Positions 50,295 to 62,448 of a DNA stretch of 64,000 nt are shown one piece after another. The stretch covers positions 6,510,001 through 6,574,000 of the forward strand of contig NZ_LT607410.1 of NCBI RefSeq assembly GCF_900091515.1, given 5' to 3'. The position numbers and the translations under genes were made by a program. The notes under the pieces were generated by a model. That model searched no databases. It worked only from the letters and a program-made list of their open reading frames with translations, and was not told the DNA's origin. Position 1 is the first letter of the stretch. Each line of letters begins with the position of its first letter. Origin of the DNA: Micromonospora purpureochromogenes (GTDB lineage Bacteria > Actinomycetota > Actinomycetes > Mycobacteriales > Micromonosporaceae).

Positions 50295-51488
50295 GTGAGC
50301 GAGCGGGAAGCGCTGCACGGACTGCTGCGCCACTCCCACCACGCGGGCCCGGAGGACCTGCCGGCGCTGGCCGGACGGATGGCCACCGAACTCGGCGCCA
50401 CCTCGATGCGGATCCACCTGGTCGACCACGAGCAGCGGGAGCTGCTGCCGATGGACGGGGGCGCCGAGGGGGATTCGCTGGCCGTCGACGGCACCCTGGC
50501 CGGGCGGGCGTACGCGATGATGCGCCCGTACGCCGCCGACGGCGGGCCCGGGCCGGCGCGGCTGTGGGTGCCGCTGCTGGACGGGCTGGAACGGCTGGGC
50601 GTGGTCGAGGTGCTCTCCGCCGAGCCGATCCCCGCCGACCGGGTCTCCGAGTTCGAGGCGGCCTGCGCGCTCCTGGCGGAGCTGGTGGTCACCCGGTCCA
50701 GCTACAGCGACACCGTGGAGCTGGTGCGCCGGCGCGCGCCGATGCGGATGGCCGCCGAGATGCTCCGCGCCCAACTGCCGCCGCTGACCTTCTCCACGGG
50801 CAGCATGACCATCAGCGGCATCCTGGAGCCCAGCTACGACGTGGGCGGGGACGCCTTCGACTACGCGGTCAACGGCGACATCGCCCACCTGGCGCTCTTC
50901 GACGCGGTGGGGCACGGCTCGTACGGCGGGATGCGGGCGGTGATGCTGGCCAGCCTGGCGCTGGCCGCGTACCGCAACGCCCGGCGGTCCGGTCACGACC
51001 TGATCGCCACCTACCACCACATCGACGCGGTGGTCCGCGACCACGACCGGCGGGGCCTGATCACCGGCGTGCTGGCCGAACTCGACCAACGCAACGGCCG
51101 GCTGCGGGTGATCTCCGCCGGGCACCCGAGCGGCCTGGTGCTGCGCCGGGGACGGGTGGCGACCGTGCTGCCCACGCCGACCGCGCTGCCGGTCCCCCTC
51201 GGCGAGCACCGGCCCCCGGTGGTGGTCGAACAGGCCCTCGAGCCCGGCGACGACGTGCTCTTCCACACCGACGGGATCACCGAGGCACGCTCCGCCGACG
51301 GGGAGGCCTTCGGCGTCGACCGGCTGGTCGACTGCGCCGTCCGGGCGCTCGCCGACGACCTGCCGCTGCCGGAGACCGCCCGCCGCATGGTGCACGCGAT
51401 CCTCGCCTACCAGGACGACCAGCTCGGCGACGACGCGACCGTGCTGCTGGTGCGCTGGCACGGCCCCGCCGGGCAGCCGTCGACCTGA
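50295..51488 (+). CDS. SpoIIE/PP2C-family phosphatase
   Basis: 397 residues from GTG 50,295 after GGAGGCGAC. An N-terminal GAF-like region (LAGRMATELGATSMRIHLVD) is followed by a PP2C SpoIIE domain: AAEMLRAQLPPLTFSTGSMT, ILEPSYDVGGDAFDYAVNGD, LALFDAVGHGSYGGMRAVML, VISAGHPSGLVLRRG and DDVLFHTDGITEARSADGEA, then DDQLGDDATVLLVRW. Metal-binding Asp residues are present. It should dephosphorylate a STAS partner, such as the one at 52,343, to release a sigma factor. Confidence 0.88.
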   Translation: MSEREALHGLLRHSHHAGPEDLPALAGRMATELGATSMRIHLVDHEQRELLPMDGGAEGDSLAVDGTLAGRAYAMMRPYAADGGPGPARLWVPLLDGLERLGVVEVLSAEPIPADRVSEFEAACALLAELVVTRSSYSDTVELVRRRAPMRMAAEMLRAQLPPLTFSTGSMTISGILEPSYDVGGDAFDYAVNGDIAHLALFDAVGHGSYGGMRAVMLASLALAAYRNARRSGHDLIATYHHIDAVVRDHDRRGLITGVLAELDQRNGRLRVISAGHPSGLVLRRGRVATVLPTPTALPVPLGEHRPPVVVEQALEPGDDVLFHTDGITEARSADGEAFGVDRLVDCAVRALADDLPLPETARRMVHAILAYQDDQLGDDATVLLVRWHGPAGQPST

Positions 51489-51518
51489 TCACCGACCGGA
51501 TTGACGCGCGACGCGCCT

Positions 51519-51524
51519 GGGTAT
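51519..51524 (+). promoter_or_regulatory. Candidate SigB-type -10 before the GAF-ANTAR gene
   Basis: GGGTAT is a perfect SigB/SigF -10 box, 74 bp upstream of the GTG start. The -35 is weak (GATTGA at 51,499-51,504 with 14-nt spacing), so the call is tentative. Confidence 0.35.
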
Positions 51525-51597
51525 CGGCGGATTCGTCAAGGACCGCGTCGGGGTCGGTGGCGTGCCGGAACCCCGCATGCGGTGGGGAGGAGGCACC

Positions 51598-52389
51598 GTG
51601 CCGGCCAACGATCAACCACTTTTCCGACCTGCGGTGCCCCCTTCCGCCGGCCGGGACGGGGCGACCGGCGGTCACGCCCTCGCCGCCCGGCTCGCCATGC
51701 TGGCCCGGGAGTTCCAGGGCGAGCGGACGGTGGAGGACACCCTGCGGGCCATCGTGCACGCGGCCGTGGACACCGTGCCCGGCGCCTGGCACGCCGGGAT
51801 CACCGAGATCGAGGGGCGACGCCGGGTGAGCACTCCCGCCGGCACCGGTGAGGTGGTGCTGCGGGTCGACCGGGCGCAGTACGAGACCCGCGAGGGCCCC
51901 TGCCTCACCTCGGCGTACACCGAGCGGACCGTCCGGCTGCCCGACGTGCACACCGAGGAGCGCTGGCCCAGGTTCATCGCGCGGGCGCGGGAGCTGGGCG
52001 TCGGCAGCATGCTGTCGTTCCAGCTCTACGTCGCACGGGACAATCTGGGCGCGCTCAACCTCTACGCCCGGGAGCCGCACGCCTTCACCGGCGAGTCGGA
52101 ACGGGTCGGGCTGCTCTTCGCCTCGCACGCCGCCGTGGCGATCGCCGACGCGCGGCGGCTCGACCAGCTCAGCCGGGCGCTGGACGTACGGGACCTGATC
52201 GGCCAGGCCAAGGGCATCCTGATGGAACGGCACCGGCTCACCGGCGCCCAGGCCTTCGAGCTGCTGGTGATGGCGAGCCAACGGATCAACGTCAAGCTGG
52301 TCGACGTGGCCCGCGAGCTGGTGGAGACCGGCGAGCTGAGCGTCACCGGCCAGCCGGAGCGAGCCCGAGCAGGGCGAGCACCCCGGTGA
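51598..52389 (+). CDS. GAF-ANTAR domain protein
   Basis: 263 residues from GTG 51,598, preceded by GGAGGAGG. The GAF domain covers residues about 30-190 (REGPCLTSAYTERTVRLPDV, LGVGSMLSFQLYVARDNLGA, ALNLYAREPHAFTGESERVG). The C-terminal ANTAR domain is RDLIGQAKGILMERHRLTGA with AFELLVMASQRINVKLVDVA. ANTAR proteins bind RNA hairpins and act as antiterminators; the GAF domain would sense a ligand or redox state. It overlaps the 3' end of the convergent STAS gene by 47 bp. Confidence 0.9.
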   Translation: MPANDQPLFRPAVPPSAGRDGATGGHALAARLAMLAREFQGERTVEDTLRAIVHAAVDTVPGAWHAGITEIEGRRRVSTPAGTGEVVLRVDRAQYETREGPCLTSAYTERTVRLPDVHTEERWPRFIARARELGVGSMLSFQLYVARDNLGALNLYAREPHAFTGESERVGLLFASHAAVAIADARRLDQLSRALDVRDLIGQAKGILMERHRLTGAQAFELLVMASQRINVKLVDVARELVETGELSVTGQPERARAGRAPR

Positions 52390-52708
52390 TCTCCAGGACC
52401 CGACGCACGACGGGCTGCGCGTTGGCCACCACCAGCCGACAGTCCCGGTCGGCGGCCCCGGCGTACGCGTCGAGCAGGGCGTGGACGCCGGAGGAGTCCA
52501 GGAAGGGGACCTCGGCGAGGTCCACCTCGACGGGGGTGCCGGTGAGGTCGGCCAGCACGGCGTCCAGCGCCGCGCGCAGCTCGTCGGAGGTGGCGAAGTC
52601 CACCTCGCCGGCGACGCTCACCCGCAGGAGGTGGCCGCCGATGTTGGTGAGAGTGATCCGGAGGTCGGCCACCGATGTCGACAGGAGTTGCCCAGGCTTG
52701 GTGTGCAT
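52343..52708 (-). CDS. STAS-domain anti-sigma factor antagonist
   Basis: 121 residues from ATG 52,708, preceded by GGGAGCAGTGC. LRVSVAGEVDFATSDELRAA, VEVDLAEVPFLDSSGVHALL with the phosphorylatable Ser in DSSG, and VVRRVLEITGVLALLGL complete the STAS fold. It is the RsbV/SpoIIAA-type partner expected next to the HATPase and PP2C genes. It is convergent with the GAF-ANTAR gene and overlaps it. Confidence 0.88.
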   Translation of the reverse strand: MHTKPGQLLSTSVADLRITLTNIGGHLLRVSVAGEVDFATSDELRAALDAVLADLTGTPVEVDLAEVPFLDSSGVHALLDAYAGAADRDCRLVVANAQPVVRRVLEITGVLALLGLAPAGR

Positions 52709-52835
52709 TGCACTGCTCCCTACGCCCACCGGGCTCGTTCCCTCGTAGCAGAAGGCAGAGACCAGCGCTGCCAGCCTAGCCGCAGCCGGCGGGGAAGGCA
52801 CGGGTCCGTCCCGTGGGCGGGACACCGACGCCGGG

Positions 52836-53705
52836 TCAGTCCCCGGTTGGCACCGGGTCGTCGTACTCGCCGGGACGGCCGGTGTGCAGGGTGCCGTCGA
52901 CGTACGGCCAGGCGTTCGGCACGCAGTCGTGCAGCCCCAACGTCTGCTGCTGCATCACCGGGGCCGGCGCGCCACGGGCCGGGCACAGCTCGTGCCCCAT
53001 GCCGAGCCGGTGGCCGACCTCGTGGTTGAGCACGTACGCCCGGTAGGTCGCCAGGTCACCGCCGAACCCGGGCACCCCGCGCGCCCAGCGGGCCACGTTG
53101 ACCACCACCCGGTCGGAGTTGCGGCAAGAGGTGTAGCGGTCGGCGACGTCCCCGCACAGGTCGGCGCGGGTCGCCGGGGTGGTCAGCAGCACGGTGAAGT
53201 CGGCCGGGACGCCCGGGCCGACCCGTTGCAGCCGCCACCGCCCGCCACCCGTCCAACCCCGGCGGTCGGCGAGCACCACGGCCACCTCCCGGCCGAGGAG
53301 TTCCACGTCCACCTCGTCGATGCCGCCCTCGACCGCCACCCGGTACCGCAGCAGCTCGCCCCCGCGTCCGGCCACCGCACCCTGGGCGGTCGCCGTCCGC
53401 CAGGTGCCCGTACCCCGATCGGGGTAGTTCAGCACGGGGGCGGTGGGCGTCGCCGCCGGCCGGCCCGGGGGCGGGGCGTCGGCCGGCGCGGCGGCCACCG
53501 CCGCGCGGGCCGGCGCGGGCACCCGGCGGACGTCACCGATCAGCTCGCCGAGGTCCAGCTCGCCGCGCCGGGCCGCCCAGGCGCCCCCGCCCAGGCCGGC
53601 GACCACCACCAGCGCCAGCATCAGCGCAACCGCCCGGGCCCCGGCGCCGCGACGACCACGATGCCGGCCCCGGTCGACCGACCCGCTCACCGTGAGGCTG
53701 CCCAC
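52836..53705 (-). CDS. DUF3152 secreted/membrane-anchored metalloprotease-like protein
   Basis: 289 residues from GTG 53,705, preceded by GGAGGG. A basic start and membrane anchor (VALMLALVVVAGLGGGAW), Pro/Ala linker, then DUF3152: YRVAVEGGIDEVDVELLGRE, TLLTT-like VLLTTPATRADLCG, YTSCRNSDRVVVNVARWARG, and AYVLNHEVGHRLGMGHELCP, an HExxHxxGxxH zinc-protease-type motif. The fold therefore resembles zincin peptidases, but proteolysis is unproven for the family. It faces outside the cell. Divergent from the DUF2786 gene. Confidence 0.88.
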   Translation of the reverse strand: MGSLTVSGSVDRGRHRGRRGAGARAVALMLALVVVAGLGGGAWAARRGELDLGELIGDVRRVPAPARAAVAAAPADAPPPGRPAATPTAPVLNYPDRGTGTWRTATAQGAVAGRGGELLRYRVAVEGGIDEVDVELLGREVAVVLADRRGWTGGGRWRLQRVGPGVPADFTVLLTTPATRADLCGDVADRYTSCRNSDRVVVNVARWARGVPGFGGDLATYRAYVLNHEVGHRLGMGHELCPARGAPAPVMQQQTLGLHDCVPNAWPYVDGTLHTGRPGEYDDPVPTGD

Positions 53706-53858
53706 CCTCGACCCTCCGTCCGCTCGGGCAGTAGTACGCGGACGGGGCCCGTGCGGATGAGTGATCCGGCCGTCTAATCCGCACCCGGTACCGTTGCCGG
53801 GCAGACACTCCCGACGATCCGGACACCACCCGGGCGTCTTGCCCAGGAAGGACCACCC

Positions 53859-55100
53859 GTGCCGGACGTCCACGCCCTCATCGCCGACGCGGTCGCGGCG
53901 GTGCGCGGCACCGACGTACGCGACGCGGAGCGGAAGCTGGACCGGCTCGTGGTCGGCACCGGCGCCCCGGACGGCACGGCGGTGGTCGACGCCGCCCTGC
54001 TCGACCGCCTGGCTGGCGCCCTCGCCCGGCTCTGGCCGCGCGGCTGGCAGCCGGTCGACGTGACCCGGATGGTGACCCGCCGCCTCGGCGCACGACCCGG
54101 CCGGCTGGTGCGCGACGCGCTCGCCGCCCAGCGGCGGGGGCAGGCCGGCGACGTCCCGTCGTGGTGGGACGAGCAGCTCGACGGGCTGGCGGCCCGGGTG
54201 TGGTGGGACGACGACGCCGGCTGGCTGGCCCGGTGGGCCGCCCGCGAGGGCGAGGACCGGATCACCGCGCTGCGCGACGCGGTCGAGGTGCTGGCGATGC
54301 TGGACGGCCTGCCGCCGATCGCGATGCTGCGCCCGCCGCCGGGCGGGGGCGGGCCGACCGTGGCCCGGCGCGCCGCCCCGGGACGCAGCGGTTCCCCGAT
54401 GCTCGACCGGGTACGGGCGCTGCTGGCCAAGGCCGAGTCGACCACCTTCCCGGCCGAGGCGGAGGCGCTGACCGGCAAGGCGCAGGAGTTGATCGCCCGG
54501 CACAGCCTGGACCGGGCGCTGGTCGATGCCACCGCCGAACGCCCCGACCTGCCCGGCGGGATGCGCCTGAGCACCGACGCCCCGTACGCCGGGGCGAAGG
54601 CCCTGCTGGTGCAGGAGGTGGCGGCGGCGAACCGGTGCGAGTCGGTCTGGAACGACGACCTGGGCTTCGCCACCGTGCTCGGCTTCGCCGGCGACCTGGA
54701 GGCGGTCGAGCTGCTCTACACGTCGCTGCTGGTGCAGGCCACCGCCGCGATGCTGCGCGGGCGCACCGAGCGCAAGCGGGGCAGCAGCCGGCGGACCAAG
54801 GCGTACGACGAGTCGTTCCTGCACGCGTTCGCGCTCCGCATCGGGGAACGGCTGCGGGCCGCGACCGAGCAGGCCGACCGGCAGGCGGCCGAGGTGACCG
54901 GCCCGGAACGGCTGCTCCCCGTGCTGGCCGCCCGCTCGGACGCGGTCCGCGAGCGGATGGAGACCCTCTTCCCCGGCGTCACCCGGGCCCGGCTGACCAT
55001 CCGGGACGCCGACGGCTGGCACTCCGGCACCTCCGCCGCCGACCGGGCGTCACTGAGCGCCGGCACGCCACCGGCCCGGCCGCTGCCCGGCCGGAGCTGA
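53859..55100 (+). CDS. DUF2786 domain protein
   Basis: 413 residues. The DUF2786 domain is in the middle: MLDRVRALLAKAESTTFPAE with AEALTGKAQELIARHSLDRA. The C-terminal part (YTSLLVQATAAMLRGRTERK, TKAYDESFLHAFALRIGERL) is the conserved extension. The N-terminal part is helical with several Trp (WWDEQLDGLAARVWWDDDAG). The family occurs across actinomycetes and phages; its function is not established. Confidence 0.88.
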   Translation: MPDVHALIADAVAAVRGTDVRDAERKLDRLVVGTGAPDGTAVVDAALLDRLAGALARLWPRGWQPVDVTRMVTRRLGARPGRLVRDALAAQRRGQAGDVPSWWDEQLDGLAARVWWDDDAGWLARWAAREGEDRITALRDAVEVLAMLDGLPPIAMLRPPPGGGGPTVARRAAPGRSGSPMLDRVRALLAKAESTTFPAEAEALTGKAQELIARHSLDRALVDATAERPDLPGGMRLSTDAPYAGAKALLVQEVAAANRCESVWNDDLGFATVLGFAGDLEAVELLYTSLLVQATAAMLRGRTERKRGSSRRTKAYDESFLHAFALRIGERLRAATEQADRQAAEVTGPERLLPVLAARSDAVRERMETLFPGVTRARLTIRDADGWHSGTSAADRASLSAGTPPARPLPGRS

Positions 55101-55209
55101 TCGCTCGGCAGAATTCTTTTCCGGCGACGGTGTCGGATCCACCGGGCGGGCTCCGACCTGTCATCGAGGGCCACGAACGGCGTGGCCACCACGACGTCAG
55201 GAGCACCAC

Positions 55210-55574
55210 GTGAAGTACATGTTGCTGATCTGGAACCGGCCCGGCTTCGTCGAGGGCCTCTCGGAGCAGGAGCGCACCGCGCTCTTCGGCGAGGTCGACG
55301 AGATCATGAAGGAGCTGACCGAGTCCGGCGAGCTGGTCGGCGGCCAGGCGCTGGCCGACCCGTCGCAGACCCGGACGGTCCGGCTCCGTGGCGAGCACCC
55401 CGAGGTGACCGACGGGCCGTTCATGGAGAGCAAGGAGCAGTTCGCCGGCTACCTGATGGTCGACTGCGACAGCCCGGAGCGGGCCGCCGAGATCGCCGCG
55501 CGCTGGCCCGACGTCCGGATGGGCTTCGGCGTGCTGGAGGTGCGCCCGGTGATGGACGAGGCCGGGACCGAGAT

Positions 55575-55578
<4 letters not shown>
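55210..55578 (+). CDS. YCII-related protein, partner of an ECF sigma factor
   Basis: 122 residues: MKYMLLIWNRPGFVEGLSEQ, VRLRGEHPEVTDGPFMESKE and QFAGYLMVDCDSPERAAEIA, with VRMGFGVLEVRPVM at the end. This YCII/DGPF-type protein nearly always precedes an ECF42-type sigma gene. GTG of that gene overlaps its TGA (55,575-55,578), so they are co-translated. The YCII protein may act as the regulator or sensor for the sigma factor, but its mechanism is unknown. Confidence 0.9.
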
Positions 55579-56819
<1,241 letters not shown>

Positions 56820-56849
56820 GTTCCGGCGACGACGGGAGTCCACCCCGCA

Positions 56850-57484
56850 TGACTACGGTGAGCTGTCAGATCTCGATGTCGTTGGACGGGTACGTGGCGG
56901 GGCCGGACCAGAGCTTGCAGGACCCACTGGGTCGGGGCGGGCTGCGCCTGCACGAGTGGTTCTTCGGGCTGGACGCCTGGCGGGAGCGGCACGGGCTGGC
57001 CGGTGGGGAGCGCGGCGTCGACGCCGAGTTGGTCGACGAGATGACCCGGGACGTCGGGGCGTACGTGATGGGACGCCGGATGTTCGGCGGCGGCGACGGG
57101 CCGTGGGACCTCGACTGGACCGGCTGGTGGGGCGAGGACCCGCCGTTCCGTACGCCGGTCTTCGTGCTCACCCACCATCCGCGTGAGACGCTGGTGATGC
57201 GCGGCGGGACGGAGTTCCGGTTCGTCACCGACGGACTCGCCGCCGCGCTGCGGCAGGCCCGGGAGGCGGCCGGCGACCGGGTGGTCTCCGTGGCGGGCGG
57301 CGCGAGCACGGTCAACCAGTGCCTGGCGGCCGGGCTGCTGGACACCCTCCAGCTGCACGTGGTGCCGATCGTGCTCGGGGCCGGCGAACGACTCTTCGAC
57401 GAGGTCGGCCACCCGCGGCTGGAGCAGGTGTCGGTGGTCGCCGGCCCGACCGTCACCCACGTGACCTACCGGATACGGACCTGA
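56850..57484 (+). CDS. RibD C-terminal/dihydrofolate-reductase-like protein
   Basis: 211 residues from ATG 56,850 (an alternative ATG 33 bp upstream overlaps the sigma stop). TVSCQISMSLDGYVAGPDQS, GAYVMGRRMFGGGDGPWDLD, FVLTHHPRETLVMRGGTEFR, VVSVAGGASTVNQCLAAGLL and HVVPIVLGAGERLFD show the DHFR/RibD_C fold with nucleotide-binding residues. These proteins are NADPH-dependent reductases of unclear substrate, often in operons with ECF42 and YCII. It is the last gene of that operon. Confidence 0.88.
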
Positions 57485-57518
57485 GCATCTGGTCGGCCGG
57501 TCGGGGCAGGGGTCGCTC

Positions 57519-57615
57519 GCTGTGGAGCTGATGTCGTGAACGAATCACGGGTGGGATGGACTGCCGCCGGCCGCCGGCCCCGACGGTGATTCATCTACGA
57601 CATCAGCTCCACAGC
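57519..57615. repeat. Long inverted repeat with 19-bp arms, possible terminator
   Basis: GCTGTGGAGCTGATGTCGT (57,519-57,537) pairs perfectly with 57,597-57,615. An inner arm GAATCAC (57,542-57,548) pairs with GTGATTC (57,586-57,592). The arms lie just after the reductase stop and before the convergent lipoprotein gene, the position for a bidirectional terminator or a small mobile palindrome. Confidence 0.65.
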
Positions 57616-57689
57616 GTCTGTGGCACGCCTGTGGCTCCCGCTCGGCGGGCCGACTCCACGGAACCAATCGCTCGCCGGGCCGCCGCCGG

Positions 57690-58193
57690 TCAGACGTGGC
57701 AGTCGCGGGTGAGCCGCTCGGGGATGCGGACGAAGCCGGTCGCCATCCAGGTCGCCGGGCTGGCCGCCGCGGCTCCCGCGTCGATCTGCTTCGCGGCATC
57801 GGTCACCAGGTCCCTGATCCGCGCGTCCTCGGCGTTGCCGGCCTGCTTGCGCAGGTCGTCGGCGAGCCCGGCGAGGGTGCCCTTGAGCTGGCCGTTGAGC
57901 TGCTCCGGAGTGAGTTCGCGGCGGGTGGCCGCCGCCGAGTCGTCGGTGATCCTCCGGCTGGCCTCGATGATCAGCTCATCGGCGCGCCGGCAGACGGCGG
58001 CGGTGTTGGCGGCGCTCGGGCCGGTCGGCGACGCGCTCGGGCTGGGCGTCGTAGCGGCGCTCGCGGTGGCGGTGGCGCTCGCGGCGGCCGGCGCGTCCTG
58101 CGGGGCGGCGGCGTCGTCCCCGGGCTGCTGACAGCCGGTGGCGAGGGCGGCGCAGGCCACCAGGGCGAGCGCGGCGGCGGAGCTTTTGAACAT
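57690..58193 (-). CDS. Small lipoprotein, unknown function
   Basis: 167 residues from ATG 58,193. Lipoprotein signal (FKSSAAALALVACAALATGC, lipobox ATGC near Cys 21), an Ala/Thr/Ser/Pro-rich linker, then a helical domain with AVCRRADELIIEASRRITDD, LTPEQLNGQLKGTLAGLADD, LRKQAGNAEDARIRDLVTDA and a second Cys at the end (LTRDCHV). Two cysteines in the domain could form a disulfide. Role unknown. Confidence 0.7.
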   Translation of the reverse strand: MFKSSAAALALVACAALATGCQQPGDDAAAPQDAPAAASATATASAATTPSPSASPTGPSAANTAAVCRRADELIIEASRRITDDSAAATRRELTPEQLNGQLKGTLAGLADDLRKQAGNAEDARIRDLVTDAAKQIDAGAAAASPATWMATGFVRIPERLTRDCHV

Positions 58194-58476
58194 GGACTTC
58201 CCCGTTCGGGTGTCGGCCGTCCGGAGGGGACGGCGCGGGTCGACCCCCAGGCCGGATCTCATCGCCCGGCCGCCGGGTCGGAACGCGGCGGATGTCGTTC
58301 TGGCAACGACCAGGATCGCTGCGAGGTCACGTCGGCGTGCTGCGGCCGTCGCGCCGGCGGCACTCACGCTCCGCTGCCGCGAATCGGCTCCGCGGTGGTG
58401 ACGGCGATCGTCGTCGGGCACAGCGCGCCGCACGCCGGGCCGACAAATCGTCGGCCCGGCGTGCGGAATGCGTACG

Positions 58477-58650
58477 TCAGCTCTTGAAAGCGTCCTTGAT
58501 CTTCTCGCCGGCCTGCTTGAGGTTGGACTTCGCCTGGTCGTTGCGGCCCTCGGCCTCAAGGCGCTCGTCGTCGGTCGCCCGACCCAGGCCCTCCTTGATC
58601 TTGCCCGTGGTGTTCTCGCCGGCATTGTCGATCTTGTCGTCGATACCCAT
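58477..58650 (-). CDS. CsbD-family stress protein
   Basis: 57 residues, ATG 58,650 after TGGAGG. MGIDDKIDNAGENTTGKIKE, EGLGRATDDERLEAEG and KSNLKQAGEKIKDAFKS are the CsbD signature. In Bacillus csbD is a SigB-dependent general stress gene. Here a matching SigB-type promoter lies upstream, so it is very likely part of the sigma factor regulon in this window. Small, hydrophilic and cytoplasmic. Confidence 0.9.
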   Translation of the reverse strand: MGIDDKIDNAGENTTGKIKEGLGRATDDERLEAEGRNDQAKSNLKQAGEKIKDAFKS

Positions 58651-58688
58651 GCGAACCTCCAGTTTGCAGTTCCTCCGACGTCCCGGAT

Positions 58689-58714
58689 GTACCCCGGGCC
58701 TTTTCGCCGGAAAC
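58689..58714 (-). promoter_or_regulatory. SigB/SigF-type promoter for csbD
   Basis: On the minus strand GTTTCC (58,714-58,709), a 14-nt spacer, GGGTAC (58,694-58,689), ending about 40 bp before the start codon. This fits the GTTT-N14-GGGTA[TC] consensus for SigB/SigF-type sigma factors. Confidence 0.7.
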
Positions 58715-58838
58715 ACCCATCACCCATACGTGATCACCCACGGTGACCAGCAACGTGGTCGGGGCGACGGGGTGGGGACGGGGAGGAACGACGTCGCCGC
58801 CGGCCCCCACGGTGGGACCGGCGGCGGCGCGCCCGTGC

Positions 58839-61097
<2,259 letters not shown>

Positions 61098-61111
61098 CGC
61101 GGCACCTCCGA

Positions 61112-62110
61112 TCAGTTGTGCCCGTGACCGGGGGCGCCGTGGCCGGCGTCGGCGGTCGGGGTGGGAGCGGTCGGGCTGGTTCCGGTGCCCGGGGTGCTCA
61201 CCGGGGCCGCCGGGGCGTCGCCGGCCAGCACGGTGAACTCGGCGGTGTGCACCGCCCCGCCGTGCCGGAAGTCCAGGTAGAGCCGGTAGCTGCCGGCCGA
61301 GGGCACCTCGGCGGCGAAGCTCACCGCCGGCCCGGCCAGGGTACGCCCGTCACCGGGTACGCCCTCCGGATGCACGTGCAGGTACGCGAGGTCGCCCTGC
61401 CGCAACGCCACCAGGTGCCCGTACGCGCCGAGGTACGGCTCCAGGTCGGTGACCGGCTTCCCGTCCCGGCTGACGGTCAGCGTCAGCGGGCTGGTGCGGC
61501 CCGGCTGCGGGGTGCCGGTGAGGGTGACCGTGTAGCCGTCGACCGTGGTGCTGGCGGCCGGGGCCGGCAGCGGCCGGGGCTGGAGCTGGCCGGGGACGGT
61601 CACGTCGACCCCGAGGGTGAGCGGCTCCCCGCCCGACGGGGTGAAGTCGGCGAACGCGCGCCAGACGCCCGGCCCGCCCAGCGGGGAGTCCACCCGCCAG
61701 GTGCCGTCGGCGCCCAGCTCGGGGTGGACGTGCCGGAAGCCGGACAGGTCGCGCCGCGCCACGATCAGGTGCATCCGCTTGTCGTGGGCGACCTCGTAGC
61801 CGGTCACCGCGGCGCCGCCCGGGCCGGTGATCCGGAAGGCGAACTGCCCGGTCGGGGCGTCCACCGGCTGCATGGTGTAGCCGCGGTCGGAGACGAGCAG
61901 CCCGCCGGGCAGATGCGCGGCACCAGCGGGTTCCCCACCGTGCGAGTCGGAGCCGCCGTGCGGGTCGGAGCCGTGATCGGCGCCGGCGGGCTCGTGGCGG
62001 GTGTCGGCGGCCGGGGTGACGGGGCCGGCCAGGTGGCCGACCCCGTACGCCGTGCCGAACACCGCCGCGAGGCCGAGGGCGAAACCGCTCAGCTTCGTCG
62101 CCGTGTTCAT
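61112..62110 (-). CDS. Secreted or membrane-anchored protein of the copper locus
   Basis: 332 residues from ATG 62,110. An N-terminal hydrophobic segment ([20 protein letters not shown]) is followed by His-rich stretches ([18 protein letters not shown]) and two beta-sandwich-like halves: [20 protein letters not shown] and [20 protein letters not shown], with paired HVHPE motifs. The His-rich tail is [10 protein letters not shown]. Such layout is found near copper genes and suggests extracellular copper binding, by inference. Fifteen bp upstream of copA. Confidence 0.75.
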   Translation of the reverse strand: MNTATKLSGFALGLAAVFGTAYGVGHLAGPVTPAADTRHEPAGADHGSDPHGGSDSHGGEPAGAAHLPGGLLVSDRGYTMQPVDAPTGQFAFRITGPGGAAVTGYEVAHDKRMHLIVARRDLSGFRHVHPELGADGTWRVDSPLGGPGVWRAFADFTPSGGEPLTLGVDVTVPGQLQPRPLPAPAASTTVDGYTVTLTGTPQPGRTSPLTLTVSRDGKPVTDLEPYLGAYGHLVALRQGDLAYLHVHPEGVPGDGRTLAGPAVSFAAEVPSAGSYRLYLDFRHGGAVHTAEFTVLAGDAPAAPVSTPGTGTSPTAPTPTADAGHGAPGHGHN

Positions 62111-62144
62111 CGTGATACCTCGGTTCTCTCGGGTCGTGGTTCCG

Positions 62145-62354
62145 TCACGCCTCGACGAGGTCGTACCCGGCCTCGTCGACGGCGGCGCGTACGGCGTCGG
62201 TGTCCAGCGGGCTCTCACTGGTGACGGTGACCCGGCCGGCGGCCAGGTCCACCTGGACGTCGCTGACGCCCTGGATCGCGCTCACCTCGGTGCCGACCGA
62301 GTTGACGCAGTGCCCGCAGGTCATGCCCTGCACCTGGTACGTGGTGGTGACCAT
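62145..62354 (-). CDS. copZ: Copper chaperone CopZ-type HMA protein
   Basis: 69 residues with one heavy-metal-associated domain: MVTTTYQVQGMTCGHCVNSV with the GMTCGHC metal site, then GVSDVQVDLAAGRVTVTSES. Delivers Cu(I) to the CopA exporter. First gene of the copper operon; divergently transcribed from csoR, with the shared 94-bp region containing two CsoR-type palindromes. Confidence 0.92.
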   Translation of the reverse strand: MVTTTYQVQGMTCGHCVNSVGTEVSAIQGVSDVQVDLAAGRVTVTSESPLDTDAVRAAVDEAGYDLVEA

Positions 62355-62380
62355 GGCAACTCTCCCTCCACCTCCATCCT

Positions 62381-62397
62381 ATACCCCCGGGGGGTAG
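62381..62397. promoter_or_regulatory. CsoR-type operator, copZ side
   Basis: ATACCCCCGGGGGGTAG is a G/C-tract palindrome of the CsoR class, 27 bp upstream of the copZ start, likely overlapping its promoter. Confidence 0.75.
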
Positions 62398-62416
62398 TTC
62401 TCCCGAGGACAGTAGC

Positions 62417-62433
62417 ATACCCCTAGGGGGTAG
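62417..62433. promoter_or_regulatory. CsoR-type operator, csoR side
   Basis: ATACCCCTAGGGGGTAG is a CsoR-class palindrome, 15 bp before the csoR ATG. It likely mediates autoregulation. Centre-to-centre distance to the other site is 36 bp. Confidence 0.75.
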
Positions 62434-62448
62434 GCTATCCTGGTCGTC

